A DNA stretch of 5,147 nt, taken from an uncultured Thermoanaerobacteraceae bacterium (lineage in GTDB: Bacteria > Bacillota > DSM-12270 > Thermacetogeniales > Thermacetogeniaceae). Where the stretch lies: assembly GCA_937914965.1 (NCBI GenBank), contig CALGIY010000120.1, positions 1 to 5,147 on the forward strand, in the 5' to 3' direction. The notes beneath the pieces are model-generated. The model saw only the letters and a program-made list of their open reading frames with translations, did not search any database and had not been told where the DNA came from. A program made the position numbers and the translations under genes. This document shows, one piece after another, positions 1 to 5,147 of the stretch. Position 1 is the first letter of the stretch, and every line of letters begins with the position of its first letter.

Positions 1-530
1 GCATAGGGGAGGCTGCACTTCTCAGGCTGCGGCGTCAAATGTGCATGGTATTCCAGCATACTTACGTGTTCAACACCAGTGTTTACAATAATGTAGCTTA
101 TGGTCTGAAACTGCGTGGTGTGAGGGGAGCTGAGCTGAAAGAAAGGGTGGAAGAGGCCCTCTCCTTTGTAGGGCTCAGTGATTTTGGACAGCGCAGTGCC
201 TTGAAGCTTTCTGGGGGAGAAACCCAGCGTGTTGCCCTCGCCCGGGCAGTGGTAGTGCGGCCACGGGTACTGCTTTTGGATGAACCAACAGCTAACCTGG
301 ACCCAGACAGTGTTGCCTTGATCGAAAAACTTGTCCACAGAGTTAATGAAACCATAGAAACCACGGTATTGATCGTTACCCATAATCTTTTCCAGGCGCA
401 GCGGCTTGCAGATGAAGCAATTTTCTTCTACGCAGGCAAGCTGATCGAAAAAACGGCGGTTCCCCTGATATTTACCACACCCCAATCAGAGCTTACACGC
501 CGCTTTATTTCCGGAACAATGGTGTATTAA
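1..530 (+). CDS. tupC: Tungstate ABC transporter ATP-binding protein (TupC-like), 5' truncated
   Basis: This is the C-terminal 175 residues of an ABC importer ATPase, which would hydrolyse ATP on the cytoplasmic face to drive oxyanion uptake. The frame is open from base 3, so the ATG at 39 is internal: the residues before it (ALLRLRRQ) form the usual lead-in to the Q-loop MVFQ (Q about residue 18 of the fragment). The signature LSGGETQ (69-75), Walker B VLLLDEP (89-95), the D-loop region NLD and the switch His in VTHN (127) follow. Walker A lies before the window. The C-terminus, RRFISGTMVY, resembles the FISGEM(I/V)Y ending that I associate with TupC tungstate ATPases, and the protein stops there without a TOBE domain. 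The family assignment is good. Substrate (tungstate rather than molybdate or sulfate) is inferred from this ending and from the molybdate genes next door; tupA and tupB would be expected just upstream. Confidence 0.8.
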   Translation, partial: IGEAALLRLRRQMCMVFQHTYVFNTSVYNNVAYGLKLRGVRGAELKERVEEALSFVGLSDFGQRSALKLSGGETQRVALARAVVVRPRVLLLDEPTANLDPDSVALIEKLVHRVNETIETTVLIVTHNLFQAQRLADEAIFFYAGKLIEKTAVPLIFTTPQSELTRRFISGTMVY

Positions 531-560
531 TGTGGCAGCGGGACGTTTTGTTTGCCACAT
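530..560. repeat. 8-bp perfect inverted repeat at the tupC stop codon
   Basis: ATGTGGCA at 530-537 is the exact reverse complement of TGCCACAT at 553-560, separated by 15 nt. The left arm starts on the last base of the tupC TAA stop. No T-run follows on either strand, so it is not a standard intrinsic terminator. It could be a 3'-end stabilising stem or a protein binding site; nothing in the sequence decides. Confidence 0.5.
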
Positions 561-584
561 ACTGGAGAGTCAATGGGAACATGG

Positions 585-651
585 TGTCAAAAGGATCGTC
601 CCTGTGACAGTCTAATGTCGCAGGCATCACATCCTGTTCCTGTCAGACATT
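585..651 (+). repeat. Structured intergenic stretch with competing stem arms
   Basis: TGTCA (585-589) can pair with TGACA (605-609), enclosing a small GGA/TCC stem (593-595 with 599-601). TGACAG (605-610) is also the exact complement of CTGTCA (640-645). Separately AATGTC plus CAGG (614-619, 621-624) can pair with CCTG and GACATT (639-642, 646-651). Several of these pairings exclude each other. The core GGATCGTCCCTGT resembles the terminator hairpin sequence at 2181-2194, suggesting a dispersed hairpin repeat. Each stem is short enough that chance pairing is possible. Confidence 0.35.
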
Positions 652-652
652 G

Positions 653-698
653 AACCGCCGATGTAGGTCGAAAAGTCGTGGAAACGGGGCGGTTTTTT
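653..698 (+). terminator. Probable intrinsic terminator of the tup operon
   Basis: AACCGCC at 653-659 is the exact complement of GGCGGTT at 688-694, and the right arm runs into six consecutive T (693-698). It lies 123 nt after the tupC stop, with no other + strand gene following. The 28-nt loop is longer than usual, which lowers confidence. Confidence 0.5.
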
Positions 699-829
699 AC
701 TGCACTAACGTAGTGGTTGTGGTTAGTTGTTGATCGCTGGTTGCTGGAAAAGGAACTGCATTAATGCTGCTGGACGCAGAACTTACAGCTCAATAAGACA
801 ATAAAGCAAACCAGGTACCGTTATTCGTT

Positions 830-1990
830 TTATATGTGAAACCACTTCTTTTCGATCCCCTTGGCCAGGATGAAGCCAACCACAAAGGCAACCGCGGGGT
901 TGACGGCCAGGGATAGAGTTGCTACTGCCAGAATCACAAAGAAATTTTCCCGTTCTCCAGTTCTCCGGGCGGCTAGTGCCAAGTCGATACCGCTGTAAAA
1001 GAGCAGGCAACCTAAAGCCGCATCTGGGATCAGAGCAAAGACCTTCGCCCCATCACTCCCTAACAGCACTCCAACAGCCAGCAGCAGGAAACCAATGATA
1101 TACATCGTATATTTTGTCCTGCCACCAAAGCGGTAGTGGGCAGCTACTCCACCACTCCCATGACACATCATATATCCACCAAAGGGGGCTGACAAAAGGT
1201 TGGCACAGCCCATCGTCAGGCAGAGGTTGCGGTCCTTAACCCGGGCAGCCCGAGTACCATAAATATCATGAGAGACCGCTGTGGTCACTAAAACAGCATT
1301 AGCCAGTGTCAGGGGCAGTTGGGGCAGAGCGGCCATGAAAAAGCCCCGGTTGAAGTCCGCTGCTTGTGGCAGCACCAGGGAGGGCAGGTGAATACCCAAG
1401 GAGATGCTGGGGAGGGATAATCCCGGGTGCATCATGAAATTAAGCACTGTCCCGACCAAAATTGCCATGATTGCCGCTGGGAAGCGCCTGCTTTTGAGCA
1501 GAGGCAGCATCAACACCAGAATAGTCCATCCCAGAAGCGGGTCTTTGCCAATCATTTTAACCCCCAGGGTGGCCAGCGACAGCCCCAATCCTACCTGAAT
1601 ACCGCTGATTACCTCCGGGGGGGTGATACGACCAATGCAGTCGATCAGCCCTGTAATGCCCAGCACCAACAGAACCAAAGCTACGATCAGGCCTGCTGCT
1701 GCGATCTCTCCAGGAGAGAGGTTGTGTATCAGTACCGCAGCTGAAGCCACCTTCATGGGTTGTACTGCCATCGGTATTTTATAAAACCAGCCGCAGAAGA
1801 TGTAGAAAAGTCCGAAACCGGTAAAAATACTTGCCGGATTGAGTTTTGCGACAGAAATAGCCCCGAGCACATAGGGGAGAAAAGTACCCAGGTCCCCCAT
1901 TGACCCTGAAAGTTCTCCAAGAAAGCTGATCTTTTCCTGTTTTCCGACTTGTTCCCTTTTTATGTCTTGAGACTCATTCTTTTGTGTCAT
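830..1990 (-). CDS. MOT1-family molybdate/sulfate-type permease
   Basis: A 386-residue polytopic membrane protein that by family should import molybdate (or a related oxyanion) without ATP. Motifs characteristic of the MOT1 family (related to SulP) are present in order: GELSGSMGDLGT (25-36), PMAVQPMKV (73-81), PEVISGIQ (125-132), PQLPLTLANAV (223-233) and CHGSGGVAAHYRFGGRT (276-292). About ten hydrophobic segments cover most of the chain from residue 37 to 376. The first 22 residues are hydrophilic and charged, so there is no cleavable signal peptide. The ATG at 1990 is preceded by GGAG ten bases upstream and AGGA directly before it, and the protein begins just ahead of the first conserved motif. 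It has its own upstream region, separated from moeA by a terminator. Molybdate is favoured over sulfate by the neighbours, but substrate cannot be read from the sequence. Confidence 0.85.
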   Translation of the reverse strand: MTQKNESQDIKREQVGKQEKISFLGELSGSMGDLGTFLPYVLGAISVAKLNPASIFTGFGLFYIFCGWFYKIPMAVQPMKVASAAVLIHNLSPGEIAAAGLIVALVLLVLGITGLIDCIGRITPPEVISGIQVGLGLSLATLGVKMIGKDPLLGWTILVLMLPLLKSRRFPAAIMAILVGTVLNFMMHPGLSLPSISLGIHLPSLVLPQAADFNRGFFMAALPQLPLTLANAVLVTTAVSHDIYGTRAARVKDRNLCLTMGCANLLSAPFGGYMMCHGSGGVAAHYRFGGRTKYTMYIIGFLLLAVGVLLGSDGAKVFALIPDAALGCLLFYSGIDLALAARRTGERENFFVILAVATLSLAVNPAVAFVVGFILAKGIEKKWFHI

Positions 1991-2169
1991 TCCTGTTCAA
2001 CTCCAATGTTCAAGGGTGGATGGTTTCATGACTATCATATAATTCACCAAAGGGTAGTTTCTATCCTTCCCGGTAGTGAGTATTAACTGACATCCATGTC
2101 ACCTCCGGAGACACCGTCAGAATCATATAAATACAGGTGAATCCGGCATCTATAAAAGGTAGAGAACAG
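1991..2169 (-). promoter_or_regulatory. Upstream region of the MOT1-type permease
   Basis: This holds whatever controls the permease, because an intrinsic terminator isolates it from moeA. Features on the - strand are an A/T-rich segment TATTTATATGAT (2133 down to 2122) that could include a -10 element, though I find no good -35 partner; a strong Shine-Dalgarno and short ORF (2106-2061); a small dyad ATGA-N3-TCAT (2028-2038); and a direct repeat GTTCAA with 13-base period (1995-2000 and 2008-2013 on + strand) flanking the permease Shine-Dalgarno. I do not recognise a Moco/Tuco riboswitch or a ModE-type operator. Confidence 0.35.
2061..2093 (-). CDS. Possible 10-codon leader peptide ORF (MSVNTHYREG)
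   Basis: An ATG at 2093 opens a 10-codon frame ending in TAG at 2061, 70 nt before the permease start. It is preceded by GGAGGTGA (2106 down to 2099), a near-perfect Shine-Dalgarno at 8-base spacing and stronger than the one in front of the permease itself. An overlapping ATG five bases earlier would give only MDVS. The Shine-Dalgarno overlaps the palindrome CTCCGGAG (2103-2110). The position suggests a leader peptide or translational coupling device for the permease. The peptide has no run of one amino acid that would indicate classical attenuation, and I recognise no homologue. It may be fortuitous. Confidence 0.35.
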   Translation of the reverse strand: MSVNTHYREG

Positions 2170-2198
2170 AAAAAGGGACAGGATTCGTTCCTGTCCCT
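2170..2198 (-). terminator. Intrinsic terminator of the modABC-moeA operon
   Basis: GGGACAGGA (2175-2183) and TCCTGTCCC (2189-2197) form a perfect 9-bp stem, extended to 10 by A2174-T2198, with a 5-nt loop. On the - strand the stem is followed by five T (2174-2170). It starts 30 nt after the moeA stop and separates this operon from the permease gene. Confidence 0.85.
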
Positions 2199-2227
2199 AT
2201 GCAATTTGTAACTAGGAGCTCTTTGGG

Positions 2228-3421
2228 TTAGGGGGTATCCAGTATGGGTAAGATCAAGACCTCGGCACCCGGCTCTACAGGTGGATGCCCGGCAGGGAGA
2301 TCGATTAAACAATTGCAGTCCCCAAGAGAACGCCGCATACTAGATTTTTGAGCCGGAAGCACGGCTACCCTCCAGCTATTATCGCTGTAGAGGGCATATC
2401 CCAGCAGGAACCGTCGTGGCCCTCCCTTTTTGGGAAAGGGGCTGGTGGCTACAGCAGAAAAGCGCTGTGGCTCGGGGTTTAGTCCCTGAAAGGCGCGCAG
2501 TACCGGGTAGGCCAGGAGAAAGTAGCCCACGAAACAGGCCATGGGGTTCCCGGAAAGCATGATGATCAATTTGCCGTCCCGGACCCCGGCACAGGTGTGG
2601 CTTCCTGGTTTTACCTGATAGCTCAGGAAAAGCGGCTGTGCATCAGTTTCTTCGAGCAGCCGCTTGGCGCGGTCATTGCTGCCTGCTGCTGTTCCCCCGA
2701 TAGTAATCACCAGGTCGGCTTGCTGCAGCCAGGTGTTCAGCTCCTCTCCGGAAGAGAACTGTGAAACTGAAACTGCCGCTGAACCCCCCTGGAGTTTTAC
2801 CAGAGATGCCAGGAGAGGGCCATTGCTGTCCCGCACATCCCCGGGGACAGGGTCCTGATCATAAGGGACAATCTCTTTCCCCAGGCTGATAATAGCGACT
2901 TTAGGGCGGCGCAAGACTGCTGCTTCTCGTATGCCATAGGCGGTCAAGATAGCGATCAACCCGGGGGTGATCCTGGTACCTCGCCTGGCAATGAGAGTTC
3001 CTGTTTTGAAGTCTTCCCCCTTGTTTCTGATGTTGTTATCCCCGGGAACACTACTCGTTAGGAAAATAGACCCTTCTTGCTCATGGGCATTCTCCTGACA
3101 GACAACTGCCGCCGTGCCTGGCGGAATGTGGCCTCCAGTCACCACGCCTGCTGCCTCCCCTGGCTGTAGGGTAAACGCAGGAACATCTCCAGCCATCAGG
3201 TATTTCTTTACGGAAAACCTCTCGCCCTTTTCCCCTTTCTGGGAAAGGGCAAAGCCGTCCATCGCTGCTTGACGGTAGGGGGGCAGGTTGTGGGGTGCCA
3301 GGATATCCTCAGCAAGAATACGCCCCACCGCCTCCAACGAGGGGAGAAGCTCCCTCTCCAGGGGTTTAATATGTTGGAGAAGTGCATCACGTGCCTCCTC
3401 CATTGGTAACTGCTTCAACAT
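2228..3421 (-). CDS. moeA: MoeA-family molybdopterin molybdenumtransferase, divergent
   Basis: MoeA inserts molybdate (or tungstate) into adenylylated molybdopterin in the cytoplasm, the last common step of molybdenum-cofactor synthesis. The 397 residues match the family's length (about 400) and all domains are present: AMDGFA (53-58), VTGGHIPPG (94-102), GED (135-137), SLGKEI (179-184, where STGDEL is usual), DSN (198-200), IGGTAAGSND (241-250, where GGVSVGxxD is usual), KPG (271-273), LSGNP (289-293, usually LPGNP), and a C-terminal beta domain from about 320 ending EPGAEVLILPI. The acidic residues of the AMDG, GKE and SND motifs and the Thr of VTGG are kept, so activity is plausible, but several motif residues are changed. 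The start has GAGGAG 8 bases upstream, overlapping the modC stop. It is last in the modABC-moeA operon, 12 nt after modC. It may be a specialised paralogue beside a canonical MoeA elsewhere. Confidence 0.9.
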   Translation of the reverse strand: MLKQLPMEEARDALLQHIKPLERELLPSLEAVGRILAEDILAPHNLPPYRQAAMDGFALSQKGEKGERFSVKKYLMAGDVPAFTLQPGEAAGVVTGGHIPPGTAAVVCQENAHEQEGSIFLTSSVPGDNNIRNKGEDFKTGTLIARRGTRITPGLIAILTAYGIREAAVLRRPKVAIISLGKEIVPYDQDPVPGDVRDSNGPLLASLVKLQGGSAAVSVSQFSSGEELNTWLQQADLVITIGGTAAGSNDRAKRLLEETDAQPLFLSYQVKPGSHTCAGVRDGKLIIMLSGNPMACFVGYFLLAYPVLRAFQGLNPEPQRFSAVATSPFPKKGGPRRFLLGYALYSDNSWRVAVLPAQKSSMRRSLGDCNCLIDLPAGHPPVEPGAEVLILPILDTP

Positions 3422-3433
3422 TTTAACATCTCC

Positions 3434-4099
3434 TCAGCTATTAACTAACTGGGGGACTGCAGGAGATGGTGCTGTTTTTTTGGATAGGGATATTTGAACA
3501 TCCCCCAGTACTACGGCATCCTCTTCATCGTGGGTTACCAGGATAAATGGGATCTGCCACTCCTGGTTTATGCTTTTCAATTCATGACGAAGGATGATCC
3601 TGGTGTCTTTGTCTAGAGCGCACAAGGGTTCATCCAAAAGAAGTAGTTCAGGCTGTGCTGCCAGAGCCCTGGCCAGGGCGACCCGCTGTTTCTCTCCCCC
3701 GGAAATCTGTCCTGGGTAGCGTTCGGCAAGATGTCCGATTCCAAAGGAATGAAGTAGAGACAGGGGGTCAAGGGAAGTCAATTTGCTGCATGGTTTCCTG
3801 GTACCGTACATAACATTCTGCTTCACGGTCAGGTGAGGGAAAAGGGCATAGTCTTGGAAGACATAGCCGATCTTCCTGTCCCTGGGAGGCAAATTGATCC
3901 TATCCTTGTCTGAAAAGAGCGTACGCCCATTCAGTTTGATCAAGCCGGATACGGGTTTGAGCAGTCCAGCCAGGCACTGTAGAATAGTTGTTTTACCGGA
4001 TCCCGATGGCCCGCAGAGTACCAGGATTTCCTGATCAACCTCAAGCTCCATCTCAATGGTGAAATGGCCGCGTTTTGCAGCAATCTGTGCCTCCATCAT
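3434..4099 (-). CDS. modC: Molybdate ABC transporter ATP-binding protein, short form
   Basis: This is the ATPase subunit of the ModABC importer, working on the inner face of the membrane with ModB. All ABC elements are present: Walker A GPSGSGKTT (30-38), Q-loop Gln82 in YVFQDYALFPHL, signature ISGGEKQ (132-138), Walker B LLLLDEP (152-158), D-loop ALD (161-163) and switch His190 in VTHDEED. At 221 residues it ends shortly after the nucleotide-binding domain, whereas classical ModC proteins are about 350 residues with a C-terminal TOBE/Mop oxyanion-binding domain; that domain is absent, replaced by a Ser/Pro/Lys-containing tail. Two adjacent ATG codons (4099, 4096) are possible starts; AGGTGA lies 6 bases before the first. 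It follows modB by 6 nt and precedes moeA by 12 nt, so translation is probably coupled. Molybdate specificity comes from the neighbours. Confidence 0.88.
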   Translation of the reverse strand: MMEAQIAAKRGHFTIEMELEVDQEILVLCGPSGSGKTTILQCLAGLLKPVSGLIKLNGRTLFSDKDRINLPPRDRKIGYVFQDYALFPHLTVKQNVMYGTRKPCSKLTSLDPLSLLHSFGIGHLAERYPGQISGGEKQRVALARALAAQPELLLLDEPLCALDKDTRIILRHELKSINQEWQIPFILVTHDEEDAVVLGDVQISLSKKTAPSPAVPQLVNS

Positions 4100-4105
4100 G
4101 GTCTA

Positions 4106-4783
4106 TCACCTTTCCAGATATCTTCTCTGCCGCCTTGACCAGGTGTTTACCCAAAGGATGACTAAAAAGCTGAATACGGTAGTCAGGGCAACCAGAGTAT
4201 TTGCTGTAGCATTATCCCCGGCATCCACCGCGAAAAAGATGGCCAAGGGGATAGTTTGGGTCCTGCCGGGGATATTTCCTGCCACCATCAGGGTGGCTCC
4301 AAATTCTCCGAGGGCCCGGGCAAAGGATAACACAATGCCCGATACAATCCCCGGCCAGGCCAGGGGGAGGGTGATGGTGAAAAAGACACGGATTTCTTTT
4401 GCTCCCAAGGTCCTGGCCGCATCCTCCAGGGTTAGATCAACACTCTGAAAAGCGGCTTTTGCGCTTTGGTACATCAGCGGAAAAGCGACCACCGAAGAGG
4501 CAATAATGGCCGCATACCAGGTAAAGATAAGTGAAATCCCTGCACTGTCCAGGGCCTGTCCTAGCGGACTGTTCTTCCCAATACACATGAGTAGCGCATA
4601 GCCTACAACAGAAGGAGGCAGTACTAACGGGAGAGTTAGTGCTGCTTCAACAACATCTTTTCCGTGAAATTCTGCCCGGGCCATGACCCGCGCCAGTGGT
4701 ACTCCGATCACAGTAACCACCAGTACGGCGAGCACAGCCACTTTTAAAGACAGAAAAACCGGTGACCAATCAGCTAGGTACAT
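4106..4783 (-). CDS. modB: Molybdate ABC transporter permease
   Basis: This is the membrane channel of the ModABC importer. The 225 residues match the usual ModB size and contain about five to six hydrophobic segments (roughly 11-31, 45-68, 85-108, 140-160, 195-213). The cytoplasmic EAA loop that docks with the ATPase is visible as EDAARTLGAKEIRVFF (120-135) followed by TLPLAWPGI. It continues into ARALGEFGATLMVAGN and IPGRTQTIPLAIF (155-183), which are diagnostic of molybdate permeases. The ATG at 4783 has CAGGAG 5 bases upstream. It begins 16 nt after the modA stop and ends 6 nt before modC. The C-terminal tail is short and basic (RRQRRYLER), consistent with the positive-inside rule. Confidence 0.93.
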   Translation of the reverse strand: MYLADWSPVFLSLKVAVLAVLVVTVIGVPLARVMARAEFHGKDVVEAALTLPLVLPPSVVGYALLMCIGKNSPLGQALDSAGISLIFTWYAAIIASSVVAFPLMYQSAKAAFQSVDLTLEDAARTLGAKEIRVFFTITLPLAWPGIVSGIVLSFARALGEFGATLMVAGNIPGRTQTIPLAIFFAVDAGDNATANTLVALTTVFSFLVILWVNTWSRRQRRYLER

Positions 4784-4799
4784 TAAGGCTCCTGCCTGG

Positions 4800-5147
4800 T
4801 TACTTCTCTAACGGTTGAAAACCGTATTTTTCAAAAACCTTAGCTGCTTCACTGCTCTTCAGAAACTCCGTAAATTTCACGGTTTCAGCTTTTTGGGTGC
4901 TGTCTTTAAGGATAGCCATGGGATAAATGATCGGTTTATGAGAATCTTTTGGAGCAGCAGCAACTATTTTAGCTTTTTCACCAGCGCCGACAACATCAGA
5001 CCTGTAAACAAGCCCGGCATCCACATTTCCGGTTTCCACATAGGTGAGCACCTGGCGCACATCTTTAGCATAAACAATTTTAGATTCTACTTTGTTCCAG
5101 AGATCAAGGCTTGTCAAGGCTACGCGCAATTTCGCAGCCGCTTCGTC
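4800..5147 (-). CDS. modA: Molybdate-binding protein ModA, C-terminal part
   Basis: These are the last 115 residues of the extracytoplasmic oxyanion-binding protein that delivers substrate to ModB; the start and any lipoprotein signal lie beyond the window. The frame is open to the window edge (DEAAAKLRV at the edge), so the TTG at 5129 is internal. Family features are SLDLWNKVESKIVYAKDVRQ, then VLTYVETGNVDAGLVYRSDV, a stretch strongly conserved in ModA, and the C-terminal KFTEFLKSSEAAKVFEKYGF, which is the usual end of the family. It is the first visible gene of the modABC-moeA operon; its promoter is outside the window. Molybdate rather than tungstate is the default reading, as the ligand residues cannot be judged from this half. 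Confidence 0.92.
   Translation of the reverse strand, partial: DEAAAKLRVALTSLDLWNKVESKIVYAKDVRQVLTYVETGNVDAGLVYRSDVVGAGEKAKIVAAAPKDSHKPIIYPMAILKDSTQKAETVKFTEFLKSSEAAKVFEKYGFQPLEK

Larger units (their letters stand above)
531..829. other. Convergent intergenic region between tupC and the MOT1-type permease
   Basis: I see no credible coding gene in these 299 bases. They hold an inverted repeat at 530-560, a structured stretch at 585-651, a likely + strand terminator at 653-698, a G/T-rich tract at 711-747 (with GCTGG TT GCTGG at its end), and the 10-base palindrome GCATTAATGC at 758-767. No T-run hairpin was found just after the permease stop at 830 on the - strand, so where that transcript ends is unclear. 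Confidence 0.6.

Noticed and set aside
39..530. ATG at 39 as the start of the TupC-like gene
   Set aside because: The frame is open to the window edge and the residues before the ATG fit the conserved approach to the Q-loop; a start here would lack Walker A.
653..698. Riboswitch rather than terminator
   Set aside because: The CCGCC/GGCGG arms recall parts of known riboswitches, but the right arm with six T is simply explained as a terminator and no + strand gene follows to be regulated.
1427..1744. 105-residue + strand ORF rich in Gln and His
   Set aside because: It lies opposite the well-supported permease gene and its odd composition is that of an antisense frame; no ribosome site or family resemblance was seen.
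1991..2227. Moco/Tuco riboswitch upstream of the permease
   Set aside because: The position would fit, but I could not find the conserved G-rich and C-rich segments of that RNA class; a covariance-model search would settle it.
2061..2312. 83-residue - strand ORF across the moeA 3' end
   Set aside because: It overlaps moeA in another frame and runs through the terminator hairpin; only its last ten codons, with their own Shine-Dalgarno, are worth keeping.
4056..4448. 130-residue + strand ORF opposite modB/modC
   Set aside because: Antisense shadow of two strongly supported genes, with no recognisable domain.
4800..5129. TTG at 5129 as the start of modA
   Set aside because: The frame continues to the window edge and ModA proteins are about 250 residues; no Shine-Dalgarno precedes the TTG.

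Overview
The window carries group VI oxyanion (molybdate/tungstate) uptake genes and a molybdenum-cofactor insertion gene. It contains the ends or whole of two different ABC importers, a MOT1-type secondary transporter and a MoeA-family protein. Strong GGAGG-type ribosome binding sites, roughly balanced base composition, a TupC-type tungstate ATPase and the intergenic hairpin style all suggest a Gram-positive anaerobe of the Clostridia (Peptococcaceae-like). That placement is inference; no marker gene is present.

Layout. Positions 1-530 (+) hold the 3' part of an ABC ATPase whose C-terminus is typical of TupC; the rest of the tup operon lies before the window. Positions 531-829 are a convergent intergenic region with an 8-bp inverted repeat right at the tupC stop, a structured stretch at 585-651, a likely + strand terminator at 653-698 and a G/T-rich tract. 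Positions 830-1990 (-) encode a MOT1-family molybdate/sulfate-type permease. Positions 1991-2227 are its upstream region, with a possible 10-codon leader ORF that has an ideal Shine-Dalgarno, and a clear terminator for the upstream operon. Positions 2228-5147 (-) are an operon read right to left: modA (its 5' end is beyond the window), modB, modC, moeA, with gaps of only 16, 6 and 12 nt.

How they fit together. ModA captures the oxyanion outside the membrane, ModB is the channel and ModC the ATPase. The imported molybdate (or tungstate) is the substrate that MoeA inserts into adenylylated molybdopterin. The flanking TupC and MOT1 genes add a tungstate importer and an ATP-independent permease, so three uptake routes for related oxyanions sit side by side.

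The main points of interest are the divergent MoeA (several canonical motifs altered), the short ModC without a TOBE/Mop domain, the possible leader peptide before the permease, and two intergenic hairpins that share a core sequence. I found no convincing unknown multi-gene system; the window is mostly explained by known families in an unusually dense arrangement.
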